Shown here: one piece after another, positions 1 to 6,978 of the stretch
How positions within the stretch are numbered: position 1 is the first letter of the stretch
Layout of the letters: each line of letters begins with the position of its first letter
Assembly: GCA_003135595.1 (NCBI GenBank)
Contig: PLCI01000024.1
Location: forward strand, 4,807 to 11,817
DNA: 7,011 bases
Source of the DNA: Acidimicrobiaceae bacterium
GTDB lineage: Bacteria; Actinomycetota; Acidimicrobiia; Acidimicrobiales; RAAP-2
Direction: 5' to 3'
The notes under the pieces: model-generated
The model's database searches: none
Told to the model about the DNA's origin: nothing
What the model saw: only the letters and a program-made list of their open reading frames with translations
Made by a program: the position numbers and the translations under genes

Positions 1-265
1 GCCGCCACAGGTCCGCGTGCAGCAGGAGCGCAACCGGCGCGTCTGGTCCGCAGCGGTAGTGGTGCACGAGCGTGTAGCTCGGCGAGGTGACGGGGTCAAC
101 CACGCCAAGGGCACTCGCGTAGGCGCGCACGAAGGTGGTCTTTCCCGCGCCGAGGCCGCCCGCGAGCACGACGACGTGTCCTGGGCGGCAGAAGCGCGCC
201 AGCTTCGCCGCCACCTCGCCGGTCGCCTCGGGCGAGGTCGTGGTCAGCGTCCTTCGCCTCGTCAT
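1..265 (-). CDS. tsaE: tRNA t6A biosynthesis ATPase TsaE, N-terminal part (cut by window edge)
   Basis: TsaE is the ATPase that works with TsaB and TsaD to install N6-threonylcarbamoyladenosine at position 37 of tRNAs reading ANN codons. Eighty-eight codons are visible; the family is usually about 150-165 residues, so roughly the last half lies beyond the left edge. The protein begins MTRRRTLTTTSPEATGEVAA, then has a Walker A loop GGLGAGKTT (36-44), the TsaE-specific VTSPSYTLVH (59-68) after the LGV at 53-55, and the LHADLWR that matches the usual YHxDLYR (82-88). The ATG start shares four bases with the udg stop (ATGA). In actinobacteria tsaE usually follows alr and precedes tsaB, so tsaB is expected just to the left; that cannot be seen here. 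No frameshift or substitution of a key residue is visible in this part. Confidence 0.93.
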   Translation of the reverse strand, partial: MTRRRTLTTTSPEATGEVAAKLARFCRPGHVVVLAGGLGAGKTTFVRAYASALGVVDPVTSPSYTLVHHYRCGPDAPVALLLHADLWR

Positions 266-828
266 CGCCCGGTCGCCAGGGCGAGCTTGGCGCGGACGAG
301 GTCCGCTCGCATCTGCGCGACCACGACGCCGCCGCCTCGCAGCGCGTACGCGGGGTGGAACGTCGGGATCAGCACACGCCCGCGCCACTCGTGCAGGCGG
401 CCGCGCAGCGAGGTGATGCCGAGGTCCGTGCCGAGCAGGACGCGCGTCGCGACGTTGCCGAGCGTCACGACCACCCTTGGGTCGAGCGCCGCGACCTGCG
501 CGTCCAGGTAGCCCGAGCACGCAGCGATCTCGTCGGGAGCCGGGTCCCGATTGCCCGGGGGACGGCACTTGACGACGTTCGCGATGTAGAAGGACGCGCG
601 GGTGAGGCCGAGCTCCTCTTCGATGAGCTTGTCGAGGAGCTGGCCGGAGCGCCCGACGAACGGCTCGCCGCTCAGGTCCTCGTCGCGGCCGGGCCCCTCC
701 CCGACGACGAGCAGGCCGCTGTCGGCGGTCCCAGTGCCGAAGACGACCTTGGTCCGCGTCTCGCTCAGCCGGCAGGCGGTGCACGTCGAGGCCTGCGCGG
801 CGAGTTCGACGAGCGATGCCGCGCTCAT
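262..828 (-). CDS. udg: Uracil-DNA glycosylase, family 4 (Fe-S cluster type)
   Basis: This enzyme removes uracil from DNA, starting base-excision repair of deaminated cytosine. The 188-residue protein has the size of family 4 enzymes (about 190-220). Four cysteines placed to hold a 4Fe-4S cluster are Cys16 and Cys19 in CTAC, Cys88 in NVVKCRPPGNRDP, and Cys104. Motif A is GEGPGRDED (43-51), followed by PFVGRSGQLLDKL (56-68), and the second catalytic motif is HPAY (158-161). The GEGPG form points to family 4 rather than family 5, and the KRRIH insertion of the DNA-crosslinking UdgX group is absent. The frame runs open to 1923, but that is a shadow of alr; ATG at 828 gives the family N terminus. 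It is 20 bases after alr with no clear Shine-Dalgarno. The TGA overlaps the tsaE ATG (ATGA), so it belongs to the same operon. Confidence 0.94.
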   Translation of the reverse strand: MSAASLVELAAQASTCTACRLSETRTKVVFGTGTADSGLLVVGEGPGRDEDLSGEPFVGRSGQLLDKLIEEELGLTRASFYIANVVKCRPPGNRDPAPDEIAACSGYLDAQVAALDPRVVVTLGNVATRVLLGTDLGITSLRGRLHEWRGRVLIPTFHPAYALRGGGVVVAQMRADLVRAKLALATGR

Positions 829-848
829 CGGGCGGATCGTACCGGCGG

Positions 849-2000
849 TCAGGTCACGACCAGCTTGGGGATGCGCTGCTTGATCCCGCAGAGCACCTCC
901 CAGCTGATCGTCCCGAGCGCCGTAGCCCAGTCGTCCGCGCTGATCCGCTCGGCGCCCTGGGCGCCGAGCAGCACGACCTCGTCGCCGACGTCGACGTCGG
1001 TGTCGTCGCCGCAGTCGACGAGGAGCTGGTCCATCGTGACGACGCCCGCGAGCGGCCGGCGAGCGCCTCGTATGAGCACCTGGGCGCCGCCGTCGAGCAT
1101 CGCGCGCGGATACCCGTCGGCGTAGCCGACAGGAACCGTCGCCACCCGGCTCGGGCGCCCGAGCTCGCGGCGACGCCCGTAGCTCGGTCGTGCACCGGCG
1201 GGGAGGTCGCGGATCGCCGACACGCGCGCCTTGACCGACATGACCGGGCGGAGCGCGCCCTCGCCGGCGTCGTCGAGGACGGACTGCATGCCCGGATGGG
1301 GCAGGTAGCCGTAGACGCCGAGCCCGACGCGCACGAGGTCGAGCCGGGCCTCGGGAAACCACAGGGCGCCTGCGGTATTCGCGGCATGGAGCACCGCGCC
1401 GTGAGGGATCGCGTCCGACACGGCCCCGACCGCGTCTCGGAACGTGTCGAGCTGGCCCCTCGTGAAGGCGTCGGAGGTCGCGTCGGCGCCGTCGGCGACG
1501 GGCAGGTGCGTCCAGACGCCGCCGAGGTCGAGCCTCGCAGCCGCCAGGAGCCCGAGGACCGCAGCGAGGTCGCCGGGCGACACGCCCTGGCGGTGCATGC
1601 CGGTGTCGACCTTCACGTGCACGGGCACCGTCGGGAGGTGCTCGGCGGCCCGCGCGAGCTCGCGCGCGCCGCGCAGCGAGCCCACCGTGAGGGTGAGGCG
1701 GGCGTCGATCGCGTCGCGAAGGGACGTCTCGGGCGCCTCGGCCAACAGCAGTATCTCCGACTCGATGCCGTCGTCGCGCAGCTCGATGCCCTCGTCGACG
1801 AGCGCGACGCCCAGCGACGACGCACCCGCCTCGAGCAGCGTGCGCGCGACGCTCGTTGCGCCGTGCCCGTAGCCATCTGCCTTGACGACCGCACAGAGGC
1901 TGGCGGGCGCGACGACGCGACACAGCAGCGCGACATTGTGCGCGAGCGCGTCGAGGTCCACCTCCGCCCAGGCGGGGCGGCGCCAGCCCTCAACCGGCAC
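849..2000 (-). CDS. alr: Alanine racemase Alr (PLP-dependent)
   Basis: Alr interconverts L- and D-alanine in the cytoplasm and supplies D-alanine for peptidoglycan. With the chosen start it has 383 residues, normal for the family. The N-terminal PLP barrel shows RPAWAEVDLDALAHNV, AVVKADGYGHG with the PLP-binding Lys40, KVDTGMHRQG with Arg137 (equivalent to Arg136 of the Geobacillus enzyme), THLPVAD, and VRVGLGVYG with Arg224, which contacts the PLP ring nitrogen. The C-terminal beta domain carries the second catalytic base Tyr274 in SYG, VPVGYADGYPRAM, and VVTMDQ with Met323-Asp324. The frame is open to 2168, but upstream residues are Arg-rich nnr antiframe. GTG at 2000 gives the family's usual short N terminus and has a G-rich run just upstream; GTG codons at 2021 and 2024 are alternatives. 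The start overlaps the nnr stop by eleven bases, and a 20-base gap follows the stop. Confidence 0.95.
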   Translation of the reverse strand: MPVEGWRRPAWAEVDLDALAHNVALLCRVVAPASLCAVVKADGYGHGATSVARTLLEAGASSLGVALVDEGIELRDDGIESEILLLAEAPETSLRDAIDARLTLTVGSLRGARELARAAEHLPTVPVHVKVDTGMHRQGVSPGDLAAVLGLLAAARLDLGGVWTHLPVADGADATSDAFTRGQLDTFRDAVGAVSDAIPHGAVLHAANTAGALWFPEARLDLVRVGLGVYGYLPHPGMQSVLDDAGEGALRPVMSVKARVSAIRDLPAGARPSYGRRRELGRPSRVATVPVGYADGYPRAMLDGGAQVLIRGARRPLAGVVTMDQLLVDCGDDTDVDVGDEVVLLGAQGAERISADDWATALGTISWEVLCGIKQRIPKLVVT

Positions 2001-3396
2001 GTGCCCCCGATCGCTCCGCACCACGCGCCCCCAGGATCGCGGCGATCGCACCGGGGATCGCCGACGCGCGGCATCGTGCGCCGAGGGCGGCGCCACCGAG
2101 CCCGTGCACGTGCGCCCCGATCGCCGCGGCGAGGTGCGCCGGCGTGCCGCGCGCGAGCAGTCCGCCAATCACCCCGGACAGCACGTCACCGGAGCCCGGC
2201 GTGGAGAGGTCGGGCGTCCCGCTCGTGACGACCAGCGTGCCCGGGAGCCCCGGCGTGGCGGTGGGCGTGGCGACGACCGTGGTCGGGCCCTTCAGCAGCA
2301 CCGTGCAGCCGGTCTGCTCCGCCGCGCGCTGGGCGGCGGCGATCCGGTCCGTGCCGGGCGGACTCCCGAACAGGGCGGCGAACTCGCCGTCGTGCGGCGT
2401 GAGGACGACGGGGCTGCCGCCTCGCGACTGGCGGGCGAGGAGCTGCTCGCAGTCAACGACGTGCAGCGCATCGGCATCGAGGACCACCGGCTCGCGAGTC
2501 GCGCGCAAGAGCTCGTGGACGGCCGTCTCGAGTCCGCTCGAACGGCCGAGCCCTGGGCCAACCACGAGGGCTCTCGCCCGGTCGAGGGCGTCGCCCGCCA
2601 CCTTGGCCAGCTCCGAGGCGCTCGCGGCCAGCCGGACCACCTCGACGCCCCATGGGCCGTCCTGGCGGCGCGGCACGTCCGGGGCGCACAAGAGGATCAT
2701 CCCGGCCTGGACGGCGATCGCGCCCTCGCAGACGAGTGCTGGGGCACCGAGCATCCCGGGGCTGCCCGCGACCACCACGAGGGCCCGTCGCCACTTGTGC
2801 TCGTCGCGGCCGAGTGGAGCGACGAGGTCGACGTCCGCGTCGTCAATGAGCCCGACCTGCGGGTCGCGGACCCTGATGCCGAGGGGGGCGACGACGACGT
2901 CGCCCGACAGCGCGACGCCGTCCGCAAGCACGTGACCGCGCTTGAGCGCCCCCATCGCGACGGTCCTGGTTGCGCGAAGCGAGTGGCCAGGCGTGACGCC
3001 CGTGTCGGGGTCAACGCCCGAGGGCAGGTCGACGGCGAGCACCGGCACGGACGGGGAGACCTCGGGCGCGTCCCACGCACGGGAGAGCCCCGTCCCGAAC
3101 GCCGCGTCGATGACGAGGTCGGCCCCCTCGATGACCGAGGGCGGCGCGAGAGCGTCGAGCACGCGCACGGAGGCGCCCCGAGCGGCGAGGTGTCGTGCAG
3201 CGACCCGACCGTCATCGCCATTCGCGCCTGGACCGCACAGCGCGGCGATCGACGAGCCATAGACGCGGGGCAGCAGCGTCGTCGCGGCGATCGCGACGGC
3301 CAGTCCTGCCCGCTCGATCAGCGTGTCGCGGCTGACGCCCCGCATCGTCTCAGCGTCCGCGACTCGCATCTCGTCGGCGGTGACGAGCGGCCTCAC
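1990..3396 (-). CDS. nnr: Bifunctional NAD(P)H-hydrate repair enzyme Nnr (epimerase + ADP/ATP-dependent dehydratase)
   Basis: Nnr repairs hydrated NADH and NADPH: the N-terminal domain interconverts the R and S epimers, and the C-terminal domain dehydrates the S form using ADP (most bacteria) or ATP. The 468-residue length fits the fused form. Epimerase domain (about 1-200): CGPGANGDDGRVAARHL (54-70), the DAAFGTG segment (97-103) with its conserved Asp97, and AVDLPSGVDPDTG (121-133). Dehydratase domain with ribokinase-like fold (about 200-460): ALVVVAGSPGMLGAP (205-219), GPGLG (280-284), VLDADAL (305-311), TPHDGEF (333-339), LLKGPTTVVA (367-376) and GSGDVLSG (401-408), where Asp404 is the expected catalytic base. 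The loop usually written GNNGGDG reads GANGDDG here. The GTG start overlaps the acpS TGA by four bases; the end overlaps alr by eleven. The later in-frame ATG (residue 10) would remove conserved N-terminal sequence. Confidence 0.94.
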   Translation of the reverse strand: MRPLVTADEMRVADAETMRGVSRDTLIERAGLAVAIAATTLLPRVYGSSIAALCGPGANGDDGRVAARHLAARGASVRVLDALAPPSVIEGADLVIDAAFGTGLSRAWDAPEVSPSVPVLAVDLPSGVDPDTGVTPGHSLRATRTVAMGALKRGHVLADGVALSGDVVVAPLGIRVRDPQVGLIDDADVDLVAPLGRDEHKWRRALVVVAGSPGMLGAPALVCEGAIAVQAGMILLCAPDVPRRQDGPWGVEVVRLAASASELAKVAGDALDRARALVVGPGLGRSSGLETAVHELLRATREPVVLDADALHVVDCEQLLARQSRGGSPVVLTPHDGEFAALFGSPPGTDRIAAAQRAAEQTGCTVLLKGPTTVVATPTATPGLPGTLVVTSGTPDLSTPGSGDVLSGVIGGLLARGTPAHLAAAIGAHVHGLGGAALGARCRASAIPGAIAAILGARGAERSGARAG

Positions 3397-3776
3397 CCGG
3401 CGGACTCTGCGACGACGACGGCCGCCGCTGAGCCAGCGGTGTGCGTGATGCTCAGGTGCAGCGCGTCGGCCCCGCGGCGCTCGGCGTGGGCGAGCGCGCC
3501 ATTGGAGAGGACGAGCGTCGGCGCGCCCGCGGCCGAGACGACGACCTCGACGTCACGAAGCGCGAAGGCGCCGAGCCCGACCCCCAGGGCCTTCATCGTC
3601 GCCTCCTTCGCGGCGAAGCGAGCGGCCAGCCGCTCGCTCGTCCGAGCACCCGTCGCCGTCGTGGCGCGCTCTCGCTCCGTGAACACCCGCTCAGCGAGCC
3701 CGGGCCGGCGCCGCATCGCGGCGGCCAGGCGGTCGACATCGACGAGATCGATCCCGATGCCGACGACGCCCCTCAC
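3393..3776 (-). CDS. acpS: Holo-[acyl-carrier-protein] synthase AcpS
   Basis: AcpS transfers the 4'-phosphopantetheine arm of coenzyme A to a serine of acyl carrier protein, turning on fatty-acid synthesis. The 127-residue product has the family's normal length of about 120-130. It opens with GIGIDLVDVDR (residues 6-16; Asp10 binds Mg), has VFTERE near residue 31, then the signature RFAAKEATMKAL (53-64; Glu58 binds Mg), and ends with the SITHTAGSAAAVVVAE strand. The GTG start at 3776 shares four bases with the glmS TGA (GTGA), and the stop has the same overlap with nnr, so ribosomes probably re-initiate from gene to gene. AcpS next to Nnr is a pairing seen in many bacteria. Nothing looks truncated or altered. 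Confidence 0.95.
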   Translation of the reverse strand: MRGVVGIGIDLVDVDRLAAAMRRRPGLAERVFTERERATTATGARTSERLAARFAAKEATMKALGVGLGAFALRDVEVVVSAAGAPTLVLSNGALAHAERRGADALHLSITHTAGSAAAVVVAESAG

Positions 3777-5617
3777 TCCACCGTCACCGTCTTGGCGAGG
3801 TTCCTCGGACGATCGACATTGAGGCCCCGCAGCTTCGCGAGGTGGTACGCGAGCAGCTGGAGCGGCACGATTGAGAGCACGGGGCTCGCGAACTCCGACG
3901 CCGCGGGGATGCTGATCGACCAGTCGCCGAAGGACGCGGCCTCCTCGTCGTCCTCGCTGTGCACGATTATCACGCTCGCCCCGCGAGAGGTGACCTCGGC
4001 GACGTTGGACAGGAGCTTCTCGCGCAGCTCGTCACCCATGACGATCGCGACGACGACCGTCCCGGGCTCGATGAGCGCGATCGGACCGTGCTTGAGCTCG
4101 CCGCCGGGATAGCCCTCGGCGTGCAGGTAGCTCAGCTCCTTCAGCTTCAGCGCTCCCTCGAGCGCGACGGGGTACCCCACGTGTCGGCCGATGAAGAAGT
4201 AGTCGCGCGACCCGTGCAGCGACGCGGCGATGTCGCGGACGTGCTCAGCCCCCTTGAGCGCCTTGGCGACCAGCTCGGGCAGCATGGCGAGAGCGGCGAA
4301 CGCCTCGGCAACGGCCGCGTCGTCCATCGTCGAGCGCACCTGGGCGAGTCGCAGCGCGAGCAGCTCGAGTGCGACGACCTGGGCCGGCACCGTCTTCGTC
4401 GACGCGACGCTGATCTCGGGGCCCGCGCGCGTGTAGAGGACCGCGTCCGCCTCCCGTGCCATCGAGGCGTCGACGACGTTGCAGACCGCGACGACCTTCG
4501 CACCGAGCCGGCGCGCCTCGCGCAGTGCCTGGAGCGTGTCGATGGTCTCGCCGGACTGGGACACGCCGACCACGAGCGTGCGCTCGTCGAGGACCGGCCC
4601 GCGGTAGCGGAACTCGCTCGCAATGTCGACCTCGCACCGGAGCCTCGACCAGCGCTCGATCGCGTGCTTGCCGAGCAGGGCGGCGTGATAGCTCGAGCCG
4701 CACCCGACCAGCACGACCCGGTCGACCGAGGCCAGCTCGTCGTCGGTGAGGTGGAGCTCGTCGAGGACGACCCGGCCGTCCTCGCTGCGCCTCGCGGCGA
4801 GCGTCGCGCGGATCGCCTCGGGCTGCTCGTAGATCTCCTTGGTCATGAAGTCCGGATGTCCCCCGAGGACCGCGGTCTCGACGTCCCAGTCGACTGACAG
4901 CACCGTCGGCTCGACGAGCGCGCCGTCGAGGTCGCGCAGCACCAGTCCCTCGGCCGTGAGGATCGCCACCTGGTCGTCTTCGACCGCCACGAGGTCGCGC
5001 GTGCGCTCGAGGATCGCGGGGATGTCGCTCGCGAGATAGGTCTCCCCGTCGGCGCGTCCGACGATGAGCGGCGAGACGCGCCTCGCCGCGACGATCTGGC
5101 CAGGCGTGGACGCGTCGAGCACGCCGATGGAGAACGCCCCGGTGACCTCTCGAAGCGCAGCGGTCACCGAGTCGGCAAGGTCGAGGCCCCGGTCTCGATG
5201 CTCCTCGATGAGGTGGGCCAGCACCTCGGTGTCCGTGCCGCTCGTGAAGGTGTGGCCGGCCGCGCGCAGCCTCGCGGCGAGCGCCACGTGGTTCTCGATG
5301 ATCCCGTTGTGGATGACCGCGATGGCGCCCGCGCAGTCAACCTGGGGGTGCGCATTGCCCTCGACGGGAGCACCGTGCGTCGCCCAGCGCGTGTGCCCGA
5401 TGCCGGTCGTCGCGCCCTCAGGCGCGACGCCGCAACGCTCCTGAAGGGCCGCGACCGACCTCGTCCCGTCGGCCGCCCGGCAGCGCCACAGCGCCCCGTC
5501 GGCGCACTGGATGGCGATGCCCGCGGAGTCGTAGCCGCGGTACTCGAGGCGCTCGAGTCCCCCGAGCAGCAGCTCGAGTGCATCATCGGCGCCGACGACA
5601 CCGATGATGCCGCACAT
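3773..5617 (-). CDS. glmS: Glutamine--fructose-6-phosphate aminotransferase (isomerizing) GlmS
   Basis: GlmS makes glucosamine-6-phosphate from fructose-6-phosphate and glutamine, the entry step to amino-sugar and cell-wall synthesis. The 614-residue protein is full length. The glutaminase domain starts MCGIIGVVG, with Cys2 as the nucleophile after Met removal, followed by RGYDSAG (27-33), GHTRWATHG (74-82), HNGIIEN (103-109) and SGTDTE (126-131). Two SIS sugar-isomerase domains follow, with GCGSSYH (305-311), SQSGET (353-358), and the catalytic segments with Glu487, the KHGP at 509-512, and Lys609 in the terminal PRNLAKTVTVE. The frame stays open upstream to 6058, but the start at 5617 is fixed because Cys must follow the initiator Met. 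The start is ten bases after glmM; no clear Shine-Dalgarno is visible, so coupling to glmM is likely. The TGA stop overlaps the acpS GTG by four bases. A perfect inverted repeat lies just inside the gene. Confidence 0.97.
   Translation of the reverse strand: MCGIIGVVGADDALELLLGGLERLEYRGYDSAGIAIQCADGALWRCRAADGTRSVAALQERCGVAPEGATTGIGHTRWATHGAPVEGNAHPQVDCAGAIAVIHNGIIENHVALAARLRAAGHTFTSGTDTEVLAHLIEEHRDRGLDLADSVTAALREVTGAFSIGVLDASTPGQIVAARRVSPLIVGRADGETYLASDIPAILERTRDLVAVEDDQVAILTAEGLVLRDLDGALVEPTVLSVDWDVETAVLGGHPDFMTKEIYEQPEAIRATLAARRSEDGRVVLDELHLTDDELASVDRVVLVGCGSSYHAALLGKHAIERWSRLRCEVDIASEFRYRGPVLDERTLVVGVSQSGETIDTLQALREARRLGAKVVAVCNVVDASMAREADAVLYTRAGPEISVASTKTVPAQVVALELLALRLAQVRSTMDDAAVAEAFAALAMLPELVAKALKGAEHVRDIAASLHGSRDYFFIGRHVGYPVALEGALKLKELSYLHAEGYPGGELKHGPIALIEPGTVVVAIVMGDELREKLLSNVAEVTSRGASVIIVHSEDDEEAASFGDWSISIPAASEFASPVLSIVPLQLLAYHLAKLRGLNVDRPRNLAKTVTVE
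5580..5610 (-). repeat. Perfect 10-bp inverted repeat inside the glmS start region
   Basis: The plus strand reads GCATCATCGG at 5580-5589 and its exact reverse complement CCGATGATGC at 5601-5610, separated by 11 bases. In the glmS mRNA this could fold as a 10-bp hairpin covering nucleotides 8-38 of the coding region, within the zone a ribosome covers on initiation. The 5' arm encodes the conserved GIIG of the glutaminase N terminus, so that arm is constrained by protein sequence. The 3' arm uses two GAT codons (Asp11, Asp12) where this gene otherwise uses GAC. A role in controlling glmS translation is inference; a chance match is possible. Confidence 0.5.
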
Positions 5618-5627
5618 GACCGCAAGG

Positions 5628-6974
5628 CTACCCGGAGGCCCGTGGGTCCCCGAGTGCGGCGAGGACCACGGCGCGGAGCTCCTCGGCGGTCCGGCGCATC
5701 TCGGCGTCGTCCTCTGCCTCGACCATGATGCGGACCATCGGCTCGGTCCCGGACGCGCGCACGAGCACGCGGCCGTGCTCACCGAGCGCGGCGCGCGACT
5801 TCTCGACGTGCAGCCACACCTCTGCCGCGTCGGCGAGGGCCCCGGTGTCGGGCACCTGGACGTTGACGAGGAGTTGCGGCACCGGCACGAGCAGTCCATC
5901 GGTGAGCCGGTGGAGCGGGCCGTGCTCGGCGACCAGCTGCGCGAGGAGCATGCCGGTGAGCACGCCGTCGCCGGTCGTCGCGCGGTCCGCGAAGATGACG
6001 TGACCGGACTGTTCGCCGCCGAGTGACCAGCCGGTGCGCTCGAGCGCCTCGGCGACATGGCGGTCGCCGAGGGGGACCTCGACGACGTCGATGCCCGCGA
6101 CGCGCATCGCCCGGTGCAGGCCCAGGTTCGACATGACCGTCACGACGATGCCGCCGTTGAGCGACCCGCGGGCGTGCGCGTCCATTGCGAACAGCGCGAG
6201 CAGCCAGTCGCCGTCGAGGACGTGTCCCGTCGAGTCGACCGCGATGCAGCGATCCGCGTCGCCGTCGAGCGCGATGCCAAGGTCGGCGTGGGACTCGACC
6301 ACGGCGGCGGCGACCACGGCGGGTGCCGTCGAGCCGACGCCGTGGTTGATGTTGCAGCCGTCGGGGGCATCGCCGATCGCGGTCACGCGTGCGCCGAGCG
6401 CGCGCAGCACGACGGGCGCGATGCCGCTCGCCGCGCCATTCGCGCTGTCGACGACCACGTGCAGGCCGTCGAGCCGCGTCGGCGTCGCCGCGGCGAGCAG
6501 CGAGCCCACGTAGGTGTCGACAGGCGCGTCGTCGCGTCGAACGACCCCGACGTGCGCACCGGTCGGCCGCGTCATCGTGGCCAGCCCCCGTGCCACCTCG
6601 CGCTCGATCTCGGACTCGACGGCAGCGGCGAGCTTCGCGCCCTTCGCGCTCAGCACCTTCAGCCCGTTGTCCTCGAATTGGTTGTGCGACGCGGACACGA
6701 CGACGCCGGGGATCCGGTCCGTCGCGCACCTGGCCGCGACCCCGCCTGTCGGGAGCACGCCGAGGTCGGTGACGTCGGCGCCCTCCGAGGCCGCGCCGGC
6801 GCTGACCGCAGCGGCGAGCATCGCGCCGCTGCGTCGCGTGTCGCGGCCGACGTGGATCTGGGAGGGGTGCAGCACCCGCACGACGGCACGCCCGAACGCG
6901 AGCGCGTACTCGGGGGTCAGCTCGTCGTTGGCCAGTCCCCTGACACCGTCAGTGCCGAAGGAGAGCGGCGCCAC
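5628..6974 (-). CDS. glmM: Phosphoglucosamine mutase GlmM
   Basis: GlmM converts glucosamine-6-phosphate to glucosamine-1-phosphate in the cytoplasm, the step after GlmS towards UDP-GlcNAc. The 448-residue protein has the usual length of about 445. Visible motifs are FGTDGVRG near the N terminus; the active-site loop SASHN at 94-98, with Ser96 as the expected phosphoserine; the Mg-binding loop DGDADR at 237-242; the sugar-binding loop GGEQSGH at 319-325; and the C-terminal phosphate-binding loop RASGTEP at 406-412. DGDADRC and GGEQSGH fit GlmM better than phosphomannomutase. The GTG start is four bases after the rpsI stop and gives the standard N terminus; only a weak Shine-Dalgarno is visible, so coupling to rpsI is likely. 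Two departures stand out: the loop reads HNQ, not HNP, at residue 99, and the usual GSTHPE segment reads GSTAPA around 214-219. Catalytic residues are otherwise intact. Confidence 0.96.
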   Translation of the reverse strand: MAPLSFGTDGVRGLANDELTPEYALAFGRAVVRVLHPSQIHVGRDTRRSGAMLAAAVSAGAASEGADVTDLGVLPTGGVAARCATDRIPGVVVSASHNQFEDNGLKVLSAKGAKLAAAVESEIEREVARGLATMTRPTGAHVGVVRRDDAPVDTYVGSLLAAATPTRLDGLHVVVDSANGAASGIAPVVLRALGARVTAIGDAPDGCNINHGVGSTAPAVVAAAVVESHADLGIALDGDADRCIAVDSTGHVLDGDWLLALFAMDAHARGSLNGGIVVTVMSNLGLHRAMRVAGIDVVEVPLGDRHVAEALERTGWSLGGEQSGHVIFADRATTGDGVLTGMLLAQLVAEHGPLHRLTDGLLVPVPQLLVNVQVPDTGALADAAEVWLHVEKSRAALGEHGRVLVRASGTEPMVRIMVEAEDDAEMRRTAEELRAVVLAALGDPRASG

Positions 6975-6978
6975 GCGT

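Noticed and set aside
1651..1666. A perfect 16-bp palindrome (CGCGCGAG and its complement) within alr
   Set aside because: It encodes ordinary Ala-Arg-Glu-Leu-Ala-Arg sequence from CG-rich codons, and palindromes of CG runs are expected at this base composition. It is far from any gene boundary.
829..1923. Long N-terminal extension of the uracil-DNA glycosylase frame, suggesting a 553-residue fusion
   Set aside because: The extension runs through alr in another frame and is Arg/Ala-rich junk. The glycosylase domain begins cleanly at ATG 828 just after the alr stop.
2001..2168. A 56-codon N-terminal extension of alr
   Set aside because: The region encodes the end of nnr in another frame, and the added residues do not resemble an alanine racemase N terminus.
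816..2228. A 470-codon plus-strand open frame opposite alr
   Set aside because: Same reason: the alr motifs on the other strand explain the conservation, and the plus-strand product has no family features.
1882..3822. A 646-codon plus-strand open frame opposite nnr, alr and acpS
   Set aside because: It is the mirror of clear minus-strand genes. Its product is low-complexity Arg/Ala/Gly/Asp-rich with no recognisable motif, as expected for antisense frames in GC-rich coding DNA.
3959..4897. Plus-strand open frames opposite glmS (also 5198-5728)
   Set aside because: They lie wholly inside the glmS coding region on the opposite strand and encode compositionally biased proteins without motifs.
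5618..5627. A glmS ribozyme or riboswitch before glmS
   Set aside because: Only ten bases separate glmM and glmS, so there is no room for one, and that ribozyme is typical of Firmicutes.
5618..6058. Upstream extension of glmS that would fuse extra sequence to its N terminus
   Set aside because: GlmS needs Cys directly after the initiator Met as its N-terminal nucleophile, and the extension overlaps the glmM coding region.
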